DNA of 64,000 nt from contig NZ_PZJU01000007.1 of the NCBI RefSeq assembly GCF_003206715.1, positions 50,052-114,051 of the forward strand, given 5' to 3'. Source of the DNA: Salinicola peritrichatus (lineage in GTDB: Bacteria; Pseudomonadota; Gammaproteobacteria; Pseudomonadales; Halomonadaceae). A program made the translations under genes and the position numbers. Within the stretch, counting starts at the first letter, position 1, and each line of letters opens with the position of its first letter. Under the pieces are notes generated by a model. That model was not told the origin of the DNA, ran no database searches, and saw nothing but the letters and a program-made list of their open reading frames with translations. This document shows, piece after piece, positions 1 through 9,043 of the stretch.

Positions 1-1860
1 GAAAGCATCGGCGGCATCACCTCCTCGCGCTGCACCAACGAGGAGACTTATCTGGTGCAGAAACTGATCCGTACCGCCTTCGGCAACAACAACACCGATA
101 CCTGCGCCCGCGTCTGCCATTCGCCCACCGGCTTCGGTTTGAAAACCACCCTGGGTGAATCCGCCGGGACCCAGACCTTCGACTCGGTAATGAAGGCCGA
201 CACCATTCTGGTGATCGGCGCCAACCCCACCGATGCCCACCCGGTGTTCGCCTCCCAGATGAAACGCCGGCTACGCCAGGGCGCCACCCTGATCGTTGCC
301 GACCCGCGCCGCATCGATCTGCTGAAAACGCCCCATGGCGGCAAGACGATGCATCTGGCCCTGCGCCCGGGCACCAATGTGGCGCTGATCAACTCCTTGG
401 CCCATGTAGTGGTCTCCGAAGGCCTGGAAGACAGCGCCTTCATCGAGTCCCGCTGCGAACCCGGCGCCTATCAGGCGTGGCGCGACTTCATCCTGGAGGA
501 ACGCAACTCACCGGAAGCCCTGGCAGCGGAAACCGGTGTACCCGCCGAGCAGGTTCGCGAAGCTGCCCGCGCCTACGCCACCGTGGGCAATGGAGCCATT
601 TACTATGGCCTGGGCGTGACCGAGCACAGCCAGGGCTCGACCATGGTGATGGGCATCGCCAACCTGGCCATGGCCACCGGCAACATCGGCCGGGAAGGCG
701 TGGGCGTGAACCCGCTGCGCGGACAGAACAACGTCCAGGGCTCCTGCGACATGGGCTCGTTCCCCCACGAACTGCCGGGCTATCAGCACGTGGCCGACCC
801 GGCGGTACGCAAGCGTTTCGAAGCGATCTGGAAGGTGAAGATCGACGACGAGCCGGGGCTACGCATCCCCAACATGTTCGAGGCCGCCATTGCCGGTACT
901 TTCAAGGCGCTGTACGTCCAGGGCGAGGACATCGCCCAGTCGGATCCCAATACCCAGCACGTCGAAGCGGCCCTGAAGGCCCTGGATTGCCTGATCGTGC
1001 AGGACATCTTCCTCAACGAGACGGCCAAGTACGCCCACGTGCTGCTGCCCGGCTCCACCTTTCTGGAGAAGAATGGCACCTTCACCAACGCGGAACGGCG
1101 CATCAACCGGGTGCGCAAGGTCATGCCGCCGGTAGCCGGCAAGGAGGACTGGGAGGTCACCCAGGATCTGGCCAATGCCTTGGGCTATCCGATGCATTAC
1201 AGCCATCCGTCCGAGATCATGGACGAGATCGCCCAACTGACACCGACCTTCACCGGGGTCAACTACCGCAAGCTCGATGAACTGGGCAGCATACAATGGC
1301 CCTGCAACGCGGCACATCCGGACGGCACGCCGACCATGCACGCCGAGGACTTTCCCATCGGCAAGGGCCATTTCGCCGTTACCGAATACGTGGCCACCGA
1401 AGAGCGCACCAGCCGCCGCTATCCGCTGCTGCTGACCACCGGGCGCATTCTCAGCCAGTACAACGTCGGCGCACAGACCCGACGCACGGCCAATAGCGCC
1501 TGGCATGCCGAAGACGTGCTGGAGATCCATCCTGTCGATGCCGAAGACCGCGGCCTGCGTGATGGCGACTGGCTGGGCATCAGCAGTCGAGTAGGACAAA
1601 CGGTGCTGCGTTGTCGCGTCAGCGACCGGATGGCGCCGGGCGTGGTCTATACCACCTTCCACCACCCCGGCAGCGGCGCCAACGTGATCACCACCGACAA
1701 TTCCGACTGGGCCACCAACTGTCCCGAGTACAAGGTCACCGCGGTACAGGTCGAGAAAGTCACGCAACCGTCCGAGTGGCAACGCCACTTCCAGCGCTTC
1801 GATGCGCGCCAACAGCGCTACCTGGAGCGCACCGATGAAACCCCGGCAGCGCTCAAATGA
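1..1860 (+). CDS. fdsA: NAD-dependent formate dehydrogenase, molybdenum (alpha) subunit, C-terminal part (partial)
   Basis: Catalytic subunit of a molybdenum or tungsten bis-MGD formate dehydrogenase, oxidising formate to CO2. The frame is open from the window edge, so the N-terminal iron-sulfur domains are missing. The motif ARVCHSPTGFGL at about 106-141 matches the active-site segment of the family; its Cys codon at 115-117 replaces the selenocysteine of E. coli FdhF, so this is the Cys-type enzyme. The C-terminal third (GRILSQYNVGAQTRR, then HHPGSGANV) is a molydopterin dinucleotide-binding domain. A delta-type subunit follows 40 bp downstream, as in the soluble FdsGBA(CD) enzymes, so the missing upstream genes are probably fdsG and fdsB. 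Assignment to the Fds type rests on that neighbour and is fairly secure. Confidence 0.93.
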   Translation, partial: ESIGGITSSRCTNEETYLVQKLIRTAFGNNNTDTCARVCHSPTGFGLKTTLGESAGTQTFDSVMKADTILVIGANPTDAHPVFASQMKRRLRQGATLIVADPRRIDLLKTPHGGKTMHLALRPGTNVALINSLAHVVVSEGLEDSAFIESRCEPGAYQAWRDFILEERNSPEALAAETGVPAEQVREAARAYATVGNGAIYYGLGVTEHSQGSTMVMGIANLAMATGNIGREGVGVNPLRGQNNVQGSCDMGSFPHELPGYQHVADPAVRKRFEAIWKVKIDDEPGLRIPNMFEAAIAGTFKALYVQGEDIAQSDPNTQHVEAALKALDCLIVQDIFLNETAKYAHVLLPGSTFLEKNGTFTNAERRINRVRKVMPPVAGKEDWEVTQDLANALGYPMHYSHPSEIMDEIAQLTPTFTGVNYRKLDELGSIQWPCNAAHPDGTPTMHAEDFPIGKGHFAVTEYVATEERTSRRYPLLLTTGRILSQYNVGAQTRRTANSAWHAEDVLEIHPVDAEDRGLRDGDWLGISSRVGQTVLRCRVSDRMAPGVVYTTFHHPGSGANVITTDNSDWATNCPEYKVTAVQVEKVTQPSEWQRHFQRFDARQQRYLERTDETPAALK

Positions 1861-1900
1861 GCCTGCCGCTCGCGATCTCGATGCCACGGGGGAATCCGGC

Positions 1901-2146
1901 ATGAGCGAATCGACAGCGTCGCTGATCAAGATGATCAACCAGATCAGCGCCAACAATCGCCATCACGGCGACGATGCGCAGGCGGCCGAGCAGGTCGCCA
2001 CGCACCTCAAGAAATTCTGGGCACGCAGCATGAAACGGCAGATCATCGCCTACGCCGACACGGATGGCAGTGAACTGAGCCCGGTGTCGCGACTGGCCGT
2101 CGAACGCTTGAAGGCTTGGTATCAGCCAAGCGAGAAGACGGCGTGA
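1901..2146 (+). CDS. fdsD: Formate dehydrogenase delta subunit
   Basis: Small accessory subunit (81 aa) of NAD-dependent formate dehydrogenase, thought to help assembly or stability of the molybdoenzyme. The sequence has the family pattern: an N-terminal LIKMINQIS helix, a central VATHLKKFW segment and a basic MKRQIIAY stretch. I start at the ATG at 1901 because GGGGGA lies just upstream and the family begins shortly before the IKMINQI motif; the longer frame from 1802 would overlap fdsA. It sits 40 bp after fdsA and is surely co-transcribed. No clear terminator is seen in the 125 bp to the convergent LysE-family gene. Confidence 0.88.
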   Translation: MSESTASLIKMINQISANNRHHGDDAQAAEQVATHLKKFWARSMKRQIIAYADTDGSELSPVSRLAVERLKAWYQPSEKTA

Positions 2147-2271
2147 TGTTCATGCGGCGTCTCCGTCAGTCACCGCGCGCTCGTCAAACCCGGCAGCCGC
2201 GGTGTATGACTGCCAGGGCTAGTTGCGGACCAGGACATCACATCGGTGATCGCTTTCAGCGTTGAAAAATC

Positions 2272-2892
2272 TCAACGGCTGGCATGCAGCAGGCCGTGAA
2301 TGCCCAGCCCGCCAAGCACGCCGCCGCCGAAGCGTTGCAACCAGCGCGATGGGTTGCTTTCGCCGCGAGTCAGCCAGCGCCGCAGCGGCGACGCCAGCAG
2401 CACCGTGACGACATCGGCGGAGGAGAAGATCAGGTTGGTGGCGATGCCCAGGCAGAGCAGTTGCCAGGTCATCGCCATGTCCGCTTCGGGCTGCACGAAC
2501 TGCGGCAGGAAAGCGACGAAGAATAGCGCCGTCTTGGGATTGAGCACTTCGACCAGGAAGCTGTCGCGCAATACCCGGCGTGCCGAGGCCCGCTCACTCA
2601 GCATCGGCGCCTCGCCCACTCCCTGGCGCCACAGGCGGATGCCGGCCCAGATCAGATAGCCACCGCCGATCAGCTTCATCGCCACGTAGGCCGGTGGTAC
2701 CGCAGCGAACAGCGCCGCCAGGCCGAGGGTGGCGGCGATCACATGCACGTAGCAGCCCAGATGCACGCCCAACACTGCCTGCCAGCCGGCGCGCCGACCC
2801 CGCCCCAGGGTCTGGGCGGCGGTATAGAGCATCGCCGGCCCCGGCAGATAAGCGAAACCGAGCGCGGCGAGAACGAAGGTCAGCAAATCCAT
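2272..2892 (-). CDS. LysE/RhtB family amino-acid exporter
   Basis: Membrane protein of 206 aa with about six hydrophobic segments, typical of the LysE/RhtB family that exports amino acids or homoserine (lactone). The N-terminal FAYLPGPAMLYTAAQTLGRG corresponds to the conserved LTPGPxxL-type family motif, and the VEVLNPKTALFFVAFLPQFV region (about residues 114-133) is the second family hallmark. The start at 2892 gives the usual family length; longer readings run through the dnaJ terminator. It stands alone, convergent with fdsD and downstream of dnaJ in the same direction but separated by a terminator. The substrate cannot be told from sequence. Confidence 0.85.
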   Translation of the reverse strand: MDLLTFVLAALGFAYLPGPAMLYTAAQTLGRGRRAGWQAVLGVHLGCYVHVIAATLGLAALFAAVPPAYVAMKLIGGGYLIWAGIRLWRQGVGEAPMLSERASARRVLRDSFLVEVLNPKTALFFVAFLPQFVQPEADMAMTWQLLCLGIATNLIFSSADVVTVLLASPLRRWLTRGESNPSRWLQRFGGGVLGGLGIHGLLHASR

Positions 2893-2941
2893 GCGGGCAT
2901 TTCCGAGATGGAGAGACTTTGAGTCTAACGCGAGCCCATTC

Positions 2942-2976
2942 AAAAACGAAGCCAGCCCGGCAATACCGGACTGGGC
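2942..2976 (-). terminator. Rho-independent terminator after dnaJ
   Basis: Read on the minus strand, a GC-rich stem (GCCCAGTCCGG pairing with CCGGGCTGGC, with one bulge and one G-T pair) is followed within a few bases by TTTTT. It lies 30 bp after the dnaJ stop codon and should end the dnaKJ transcript. Confidence 0.65.
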
Positions 2977-3005
2977 TCTTATCCAAAACACCGATGATGG
3001 AGATG

Positions 3006-4151
3006 TTACGGCTTCATATCCTCGAAGAAGCGTTTGACGCCGTCGAACCAGCCATCCTTCTTGGGCGAGTGGCGGCTGCCACTGCCAAGACTCTCCTGGA
3101 ACTTGCGCAAGAGGTCTTTCTGCTCCTCGTTGAGGTTGACCGGGGTCTCCGTCACCACCTTGCAAAGCAGATCGCCGGCCGGACCGCCGCGAACCGGCTT
3201 GACGCCCTTGCCACGCAACCGGAACAGCTTGCCGGTCTGGGTTTCCGGCGGGATCTTGAGCTTGACCCGGCCTTCCAGCGTCGGCACTTCCAATTCGCCG
3301 CCCAGCGCCGCATCGACGAAGTTGATCGGCACTTCGCAGTGCAGGTGACGGCCGTCGCGCTCGAAAATCGGATGTGGCTTGATCTCCACCTGAACATAGA
3401 GATCGCCCGCCGGACCGCCGTTGAGACCGGATTCCCCCTCGCCGTTGAGACGAATGCGATCGCCGGTATCGACACCGGCCGGGATCTTGACCGACAAGGT
3501 GCGGGTTTCGCGCACGCGGCCCTCGCCGTGACACTTGCGGCACGGCACCTTGATCACCTGGCCGCTGCCGTGACAGGTCGGGCAGGTCTGCTGCACGGCG
3601 AAGAAGCCCTGCTGCATGCGCACCTGGCCCTGGCCGTGACAGGTCGGACAGGTCTCCTTGCCGGAACCCGGCTCGGCGCCGCTGCCATCGCAGTGTTCGC
3701 ATTCGATGTGGCGCGGCACGCGGATGTCGACCGTGGTACCGAATACCGCATTCTCTAGGTCGAGTTCGAGGTTGTAGCGCAGGTCGCTGCCGCGTTGCGG
3801 CGCATTCGGATTGCGACGGCCGCCGCCGCCACCGAAGATATCGCCGAATACGTCGCCGAAGATATCGCTGAAACCACCGGCGCCGGCACCACCGAAGCCG
3901 CCACCGCCAAACCCGCCGGCCTGACCATCGACACCGGCATGGCCGAACTGGTCGTAGGCCGCGCGCTTCTCGCTGTCGGAGAGCACCTCGTAGGCGTCGG
4001 AAACCTCGCGGAATTTCTCCGCCGCCTGCTGGTCGTCCGGGTTGCGGTCCGGATGGTACTTCTGCGCCAGTCGACGATAGGCCTTCTTGATCTCCTTGCT
4101 GTCGGCGCTCTTGTCGACGCCCAGCACTTCGTAATAGTCACGCTTGGACAT
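3006..4151 (-). CDS. dnaJ: Chaperone DnaJ (Hsp40)
   Basis: Cytoplasmic co-chaperone (381 aa) that delivers substrates to DnaK and stimulates its ATPase. Domain order is complete: J domain at residues 1-70 with the HPDRN motif, a Gly/Phe-rich linker at about 75-130, four CxxCxGxG zinc repeats ([32 protein letters not shown]), then the C-terminal substrate-binding domains. The start at 4151 gives [12 protein letters not shown] and has GGAGG upstream; the frame could extend 11 codons further, but family length and ribosome binding site support this start. It is the last gene of dnaK-dnaJ; the 99 bp upstream holds two overlapping hairpins described separately. Confidence 0.98.
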   Translation of the reverse strand: MSKRDYYEVLGVDKSADSKEIKKAYRRLAQKYHPDRNPDDQQAAEKFREVSDAYEVLSDSEKRAAYDQFGHAGVDGQAGGFGGGGFGGAGAGGFSDIFGDVFGDIFGGGGGRRNPNAPQRGSDLRYNLELDLENAVFGTTVDIRVPRHIECEHCDGSGAEPGSGKETCPTCHGQGQVRMQQGFFAVQQTCPTCHGSGQVIKVPCRKCHGEGRVRETRTLSVKIPAGVDTGDRIRLNGEGESGLNGGPAGDLYVQVEIKPHPIFERDGRHLHCEVPINFVDAALGGELEVPTLEGRVKLKIPPETQTGKLFRLRGKGVKPVRGGPAGDLLCKVVTETPVNLNEEQKDLLRKFQESLGSGSRHSPKKDGWFDGVKRFFEDMKP

Positions 4152-4185
4152 GACTGTGTTCGCCTCCGTGTCGAAGCCGTGCAAA

Positions 4186-4217
4186 CAGCAACGCGGGAGT
4201 CGTTGCTGGCTCCCGCG
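4186..4217 (-). promoter_or_regulatory. Mutually exclusive hairpins in the dnaK-dnaJ spacer
   Basis: Two perfect 8-bp stems share bases. One is CGCGGGAG/CTCCCGCG (4192-4199 with 4210-4217); the other is CAGCAACG/CGTTGCTG (4186-4193 with 4201-4208). They cannot form together on the minus-strand transcript. A third hairpin, ACGACGT/ACGTCGT with a 3-base loop (4232-4248), follows the dnaK stop codon directly. This could tune the DnaK:DnaJ ratio or act in processing. The base pairing is seen; the role is inferred. Confidence 0.45.
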
Positions 4218-4250
4218 CTACCGCCGTGCGCACGACGTCAGACGTCGTGG

Positions 4251-6191
4251 TTATTGCTTCTTCTGATCGTCGTTGACTTCCTCGAATTCGGCGTCAACCA
4301 CATCGTCCTCTTTCTTGCCGCTGCCGGCCTGGCCGTCCGCCTGTTGTCCGGCGTCCTGAGCCGCACCTTCGCCCTGCTCGGCGTACATCTTCTGCGCCAG
4401 GGCGCCGGAGGCTTCGGTCAAGGCATCGAGCTTGGCCTGGATGGCGTCCTTGTCGTCGCCCTTGAGCGCTTCCTCGAGCTCGCCGATCGCGGTCTCGATC
4501 TTGCTCTTCTCGTCGGCGTCGACCTTGTCGCCGGCCTCTTCCAGCGTCTTGCGCGAGGCGTGTATCATGCCGTCGGCCTGGTTGCGCAGCTGGACCAACT
4601 CCTCGAACTTCTTGTCCTCGGCTTCGTGGGCCTCGGCATCGCGAACCATCTGGTCGATCTCTTCATCGGTGAGACCGCCGGAGGACTTGATCACGATCGA
4701 CTGCTCCTTGCCGGTCGCCTTGTCCTTGGCGGACACGTTGAGGATACCATTGGCATCGATATCGAACGCCACCTCGATCTGCGGCATGCCGCGCGGCGCC
4801 GGCGGGATGTCGGACAGGTCGAAACGGCCCAGCGACTTGTTCTGGCTCGCCTGCTTGCGCTCACCCTGCAGCACGTGAATGGTCACGGCCGTCTGGTTAT
4901 CCTCGGCGGTGGAGAACGTCTGGGTCTTCTTGGTCGGGATCGTGGTGTTCTTCTCGATCAGCGGCGTCATCACGCCACCCAGCGTCTCGATGCCCAGGGT
5001 CAGCGGGGTCACGTCGAGCAGCAGCACGTCCTTGACGTCACCGCCGAGCACGCCGCCCTGGATCGCGGCACCGATGGCCACGGCCTCGTCCGGGTTGACG
5101 TCCTTGCGCGCATCCTTGCCGAAGAATTCGGCGACCTTCTGCTGTACCAGCGGCATGCGGGTCTGGCCACCGACCAGAATCACGTCATGGATCTCGCTGT
5201 TGGATAGGCCGGCATCTTCCATCGCGGTCTTGCACGGACCGAGCGAGCGCTGGACCAGATCTTCGACCAGCGATTCCAGCTTGGCGCGGGTAACCTTGAT
5301 CGCCAGGTGCTTGGGCCCGCTCTGGTCGGCCGTGATGTACGGCAGGTTGACCTCGGTCTGCTGCGAGGAAGAGAGCTCGATCTTGGCCTTCTCGGCGGCT
5401 TCCTTCAGGCGCTGCATCGCCAGACTGTCGCCGGACAGATCGATGCCGGAGTCGCTCTTGAACTGCTGCACCAGGTAGTCGATCAGCTTGAGGTCGAAGT
5501 CCTCGCCACCGAGGAAGGTGTCGCCGTTGGTGGCCAGTACCTCGAACTGCTTCTCGCCGTCGACGTCGGCGACTTCGATGATCGAGATATCGAACGTCCC
5601 GCCACCCAGGTCGTAGACCGCAATGGTGCGATCGCCGCTGGCACGGTCCATGCCGTAGGCGAGCGCCGCCGCGGTCGGCTCGTTGATGATGCGTTTGACC
5701 TCGAGACCGGCGATACGGCCGGCATCCTTGGTCGCCTGGCGCTGGGAATCGTTGAAGTAGGCCGGCACGGTGATGACCGCTTCGGTCACTTCTTCGCCGA
5801 GATAGTCCTCGGCGGTCTTCTTCATCTTCTTCAGTACTTCCGCGCTGACCTGCGGCGGTGCCAGCTTCTTGTCGTTCACCTGAACCCAGGCGTCGCCGTT
5901 GTCGGCTTCGACAATCTTGTACGGCACCATCTTGATGTCTTTCTGGACGACGTCGTCCTTGAACTTGCGGCCGATCAGACGCTTGACCGCATACAGCGTG
6001 TTGGTCGGATTGGTGACCGCCTGACGCTTGGCCGCCTGGCCGACCAGCGTTTCGCCGTCGTCGGTGTAAGCGATGATGGAGGGCGTCGTACGTCCGCCTT
6101 CGGCGTTTTCGATGACGCGAGTCTTGTCACCGTCGAGAACGGCGACACAGGAGTTGGTCGTACCCAGGTCGATGCCAATGATGCGTCCCAT
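4251..6191 (-). CDS. dnaK: Chaperone DnaK (Hsp70)
   Basis: ATP-dependent chaperone of 646 aa, full length for the family. The N-terminal actin-like ATPase shows [15 protein letters not shown] at residues 4-18, the phosphate-binding [11 protein letters not shown] and the VGGQTRMP motif. The substrate-binding domain follows ([14 protein letters not shown] and [20 protein letters not shown]), and the tail ends in an acidic [10 protein letters not shown]. It is transcribed with dnaJ; a sigma-32 promoter lies 70-100 bp upstream. GrpE, its nucleotide-exchange factor, is the next gene upstream with its own heat-shock promoter. Confidence 0.99.
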   Translation of the reverse strand: MGRIIGIDLGTTNSCVAVLDGDKTRVIENAEGGRTTPSIIAYTDDGETLVGQAAKRQAVTNPTNTLYAVKRLIGRKFKDDVVQKDIKMVPYKIVEADNGDAWVQVNDKKLAPPQVSAEVLKKMKKTAEDYLGEEVTEAVITVPAYFNDSQRQATKDAGRIAGLEVKRIINEPTAAALAYGMDRASGDRTIAVYDLGGGTFDISIIEVADVDGEKQFEVLATNGDTFLGGEDFDLKLIDYLVQQFKSDSGIDLSGDSLAMQRLKEAAEKAKIELSSSQQTEVNLPYITADQSGPKHLAIKVTRAKLESLVEDLVQRSLGPCKTAMEDAGLSNSEIHDVILVGGQTRMPLVQQKVAEFFGKDARKDVNPDEAVAIGAAIQGGVLGGDVKDVLLLDVTPLTLGIETLGGVMTPLIEKNTTIPTKKTQTFSTAEDNQTAVTIHVLQGERKQASQNKSLGRFDLSDIPPAPRGMPQIEVAFDIDANGILNVSAKDKATGKEQSIVIKSSGGLTDEEIDQMVRDAEAHEAEDKKFEELVQLRNQADGMIHASRKTLEEAGDKVDADEKSKIETAIGELEEALKGDDKDAIQAKLDALTEASGALAQKMYAEQGEGAAQDAGQQADGQAGSGKKEDDVVDAEFEEVNDDQKKQ

Positions 6192-6260
6192 AGTTCCTCA
6201 CCTCTGAAATTCGTTGACTCGATTCGTTTTCATAGCGGCGCTAACGGCGCGATTGACTGC

Positions 6261-6289
6261 TATGTGGGGGCTGGTCGGTACCTTTCAAG
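6261..6289 (-). promoter_or_regulatory. Sigma-32 (heat-shock) promoter of dnaK
   Basis: On the minus strand CTTGAAA (6289-6283) is followed after 13 bp by CCCCACATA (6269-6261). The E. coli RpoH consensus is CTTGAAA, 11-16 bp, CCCCATNTA, so the -35 is perfect and the -10 nearly so. It lies 70 bp before the dnaK start. Confidence 0.82.
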
Positions 6290-6329
6290 TCCCGCCGGCG
6301 ATTCGATCCGTCGAGCTGGCGCTCTCCAC

Positions 6330-6956
6330 TCAGCCCGCCGCCTTGCTGACCACGACCATCGCCGGACGCACCAGACGCCCATTGAGCGTGTAACCCCGCT
6401 GCATCACATCCATCACCGTGTTCGGCTCCAGCTCGGGATTGGGCACCATGGTCATTGCTTCGTGGAACTGCGGATCGAACGGTTCGCCCTGCGGATCGAG
6501 CTGTTCGACGCCGAACTTGCCCAGCACGTCGAGCTGCATCTTGAGCGTCATCGACACGCCTTCACGGTGGGTCTCGTCGATCTCCTGCATGCTCTCGAGC
6601 GCTTTCTCCAGGCTGTCGACCACCGGCAGCAGTTCCTTGACGAACTTCTCGAGCGCAAACTTTTTCGCCTTGTCGGCTTCCTGCTCGGCACGACGGCGCG
6701 CGTTCTGCGCCTCGGCGGCAGCGCGCAGGGACTGCTCCTTGGCATCAGCCAGCGCCTGTTCGAGTTCTTCAACGCGGGCGGCCAGCACTTCCGCTTCGGG
6801 ATTGGCTCCGCTCTCCAGTTCATCCGTTTCGTGCTCGATCTCGTCCGCCATCTCCTCGATATCGCCTTCGAGGGTCTGTTCGGTCGGTTGCGGCTCGGCA
6901 TCGCGCTCGGCGCGCTCGAGCTCTTCGTCTACGGGCTTTTGCGGATCTCTAGCCAT
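6330..6956 (-). CDS. grpE: Nucleotide-exchange factor GrpE
   Basis: Cytoplasmic dimer that releases ADP from DnaK (208 aa). The N-terminal 60 residues are acidic and disordered, followed by a long coiled coil (about 60-120) containing [20 protein letters not shown] and [20 protein letters not shown], then the beta-rich C-terminus with [13 protein letters not shown] and [20 protein letters not shown]. The start at 6956 (MARDPQKP) has GGGAGAG about 7 bp upstream; the 13 codons before it belong to leader DNA. The gene precedes dnaK, 138 bp away. Its leader contains a MITE-like insertion between the heat-shock promoter and the ribosome binding site. Confidence 0.97.
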   Translation of the reverse strand: MARDPQKPVDEELERAERDAEPQPTEQTLEGDIEEMADEIEHETDELESGANPEAEVLAARVEELEQALADAKEQSLRAAAEAQNARRRAEQEADKAKKFALEKFVKELLPVVDSLEKALESMQEIDETHREGVSMTLKMQLDVLGKFGVEQLDPQGEPFDPQFHEAMTMVPNPELEPNTVMDVMQRGYTLNGRLVRPAMVVVSKAAG

Positions 6957-6978
6957 ATGAGTCTCTCCCGGCAGGATG

Positions 6979-7127
6979 TTAGGGAAACACTGCATAAATG
7001 TCTGCGCAGGCGAATCGCTGCGTTACGCGGTGCTCGGAGTTCTCACCTATACCCCATAGGCTCCGAGTCCTGCGCTCCGTGCGCCTTGCGCTTCACCCTG
7101 CTCGCCGACTTATTCAGCGTTTCCTTA
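6979..7127. mobile_element. MITE-like element in the grpE leader
   Basis: About 143 bp (6982-7124) bounded by imperfect terminal inverted repeats: GGGAAACACTGCATAAATGT at the left and, in reverse complement, GGAAACGCTGAATAAGTCGG at the right. Both ends are flanked by TTA (6979-6981 and 7125-7127), compatible with a target duplication of TTA or TA. The inside is palindrome-rich, including CTCGGAG/CTCCGAG (7033-7039 with 7061-7067). There is no coding capacity for a transposase. It reads like the small non-autonomous repeats scattered in halomonad and pseudomonad genomes, but copy number cannot be judged here. Confidence 0.6.
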
Positions 7128-7159
7128 GAACAGCAGTTCGATAATCGAAGTTGACTGCC

Positions 7160-7188
7160 TATATGGGGTTGGCGAACGCGATCTCAAG
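7160..7188 (-). promoter_or_regulatory. Sigma-32 (heat-shock) promoter of grpE
   Basis: Minus strand: CTTGAGA (7188-7182), a 13-bp spacer, then CCCCATATA (7168-7160). The -10 matches the RpoH consensus CCCCATNTA exactly and the -35 at 6 of 7 bases; the spacer equals that of the dnaK promoter. The start site would fall near 7153, giving a leader of about 200 nt that includes the whole MITE-like element. Confidence 0.85.
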
Positions 7189-7235
7189 CGCTTCTTGCGA
7201 GCACTTCGGGAGATCCGTTGAAGCGCCACGGCGAC

Positions 7236-7255
7236 TACTGTATAAACAGCCAGAG
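7236..7255 (+). promoter_or_regulatory. LexA (SOS) box of recN
   Basis: TACTGTATAAACAGCCAGAG fits the LexA consensus TACTGTATATATATACAGTA in the left half and keeps the CTG-N10-CAG core. It ends 34 bp before the recN start. The family is SOS-induced in E. coli, whose recN operators have the same left half. Confidence 0.75.
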
Positions 7256-7289
7256 ACCGTATGGCCGCCATCGATCCTCGGGAGGCAGC

Positions 7290-8963
7290 ATGCTGATTCA
7301 ACTCGCGATACGCGACTTCGCCATCGTCGATACCCTCGATCTGGAATTTCATGCCGGCATGACCGCCATCACCGGCGAGACCGGTGCCGGCAAGTCGATC
7401 CTGCTCGGCGCTCTCGGGCTCTGTCTGGGCGAGCGCGCTGACGCCGGCGGCGTGCGCCATGGCGCCGACCGCGCCGATCTGAGCGCGCGCTTCGACATCG
7501 CCGAGCGCGAGGACGCCAAGGCATGGCTGGCGGCCCGCGAACTGCCGACCGATGACTGCCTGCTGCGCCGCGTGGTGACCGCCAGCGGCCGCTCGAAGGC
7601 ATGGATCAACGGTCAACCCTGCACCATCGCCGATCTGCGCGAGCTGGGGGAGTGCCTGATCGACGTGCACAGCCAGCACGCCCATCAGGCATTGCTGAAT
7701 GAGGACACCCATCGCCGCCTGCTCGACGATGCCGCCGGACACCAGCGTGAAGTCGCCGAGCTGGCCACCCTGCATCGCCAATGGCACGGCCTGCGCCGTC
7801 AGTATCGCGAGCGCAGCGACAACGACGAGGAGCGCCAGGCCAAGCGGCAACTGCTGCGCTACCAGGTCGAGGAACTGGATCAGCTCAATCTACAGCCGGA
7901 CGAACTCGAGGCGTTGGAACGGGAGCAGGAGACGCTGGCCCATCTCGAGGAGACGCTGCGCGAGGCGCAGTTCGCCGCGGATAGCTGCGACCACGACGAA
8001 GGCGGCGCGCTGTCGCTGCTGCAGCAGGCCACCAGCCGCCTGTCGCGGGTTCCGGGCAGCGACAGCGGCAGCCTGTCCGAGGCCTTGGGCATGCTGAACG
8101 AAGCGCAGATCCAGCTCGAGGAAGCCGCCCGCGAACTCCATCACTTCGTCGAATCCACCGAGCTCGACCCGCAGCGTCTGGCTTGGGTCGACGAGCGCCT
8201 GGGCGAGATTCACCGCATCGCGCGCAAGCACCACGTCATGCCGGAAGAACTGGCCGATCTGCACCAGCGACTGAGCGGCGAGCTGGAGGCGCTGGACAGC
8301 GGCGGCGACGATCTGGACAGTCTGCGAGCGCAACTCGAACAGACCCGGCAGCGCTACCGCGAGGCTGCCAAGCGGATCAGCGAGAGGCGCCAGCGCACCG
8401 CCGCCACTTTCGCCCGGCAGGTACAGGATCAACTGGCTTTCCTGGGGATGGACAAGGCGCGCTTCGCGGTCGAGGTGACGCCGCTGGAGACGCCGCAGCC
8501 TCATGGCATCGATCGCGTCAGCCTGCAGATCAGCGCCAACCCGGGCCAACCGCCGCGACCGCTGGCCAAGGTAGCCTCCGGGGGAGAGCTTTCCCGCGTC
8601 AGCCTGGCGATCCAGGTCGTCGCTGCCAGCCACAGCACGCTGGCAACGCTGGTATTCGATGAGGTCGACGTCGGCATCTCCGGCGCCACCGCCGAGATCG
8701 TCGGGCAGCTGCTGCGCCGGCTCGGTCAACACGCTCAGGTCATGACTGTCACCCACCTGCCGCAGGTCGCCGCCCAGGCCCACCAGCATCTGCATATCGA
8801 GAAGCAGTCGGACGACCATGTCACGCGCACGCAGATGGCACAGCTCGACGATGCCGGCCGGGTGCGGGAACTGGCGCGTATGCTGGGTGGCGTCAAGCTC
8901 TCCGATCGCACGCTCGCCCACGCCCGCGAGATGCTGGCGGCCAGCCAGGGCGCCGCGCACTAA
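7290..8963 (+). CDS. recN: DNA repair protein RecN
   Basis: SMC-like ATPase (557 aa) acting early in double-strand break repair. The N-terminal half-ATPase carries the Walker A motif GETGAGKS at residues 29-36; a long charged coiled-coil region covers about 150-370; the C-terminal half has the ABC signature SGGELSRVSLAIQ and the Walker B segment LVFDEVDVGISG, then MTVTHLPQVAAQAHQHLHIEK. The start at 7290 has GGGAGG 5 bp upstream; the frame extends 24 codons further but without a ribosome site and into the operator region. A LexA box precedes it and a strong terminator follows. It diverges from the grpE heat-shock promoter, so SOS and heat-shock control meet in about 100 bp. Confidence 0.97.
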   Translation: MLIQLAIRDFAIVDTLDLEFHAGMTAITGETGAGKSILLGALGLCLGERADAGGVRHGADRADLSARFDIAEREDAKAWLAARELPTDDCLLRRVVTASGRSKAWINGQPCTIADLRELGECLIDVHSQHAHQALLNEDTHRRLLDDAAGHQREVAELATLHRQWHGLRRQYRERSDNDEERQAKRQLLRYQVEELDQLNLQPDELEALEREQETLAHLEETLREAQFAADSCDHDEGGALSLLQQATSRLSRVPGSDSGSLSEALGMLNEAQIQLEEAARELHHFVESTELDPQRLAWVDERLGEIHRIARKHHVMPEELADLHQRLSGELEALDSGGDDLDSLRAQLEQTRQRYREAAKRISERRQRTAATFARQVQDQLAFLGMDKARFAVEVTPLETPQPHGIDRVSLQISANPGQPPRPLAKVASGGELSRVSLAIQVVAASHSTLATLVFDEVDVGISGATAEIVGQLLRRLGQHAQVMTVTHLPQVAAQAHQHLHIEKQSDDHVTRTQMAQLDDAGRVRELARMLGGVKLSDRTLAHAREMLAASQGAAH

Positions 8964-8995
8964 AGACGCTCGAATCCCAATTATCCAACGACAAA

Positions 8996-9020
8996 CGCCG
9001 ACCCTGGGGGTCGGCGCTTT
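8996..9020 (+). terminator. Rho-independent terminator after recN
   Basis: Perfect 9-bp stem CGCCGACCC/GGGTCGGCG with a TGG loop, followed by CTTTT. It sits between the convergent recN and fur genes. Confidence 0.85.
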
Positions 9021-9043
9021 TGGTATCCGGGTGGAAAGCGGAC

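Noticed and set aside
3795..7154. Long plus-strand frames opposite dnaJ, dnaK and grpE
   Set aside because: Shadows of highly expressed minus-strand chaperone genes; no ribosome sites and no recognisable domains.
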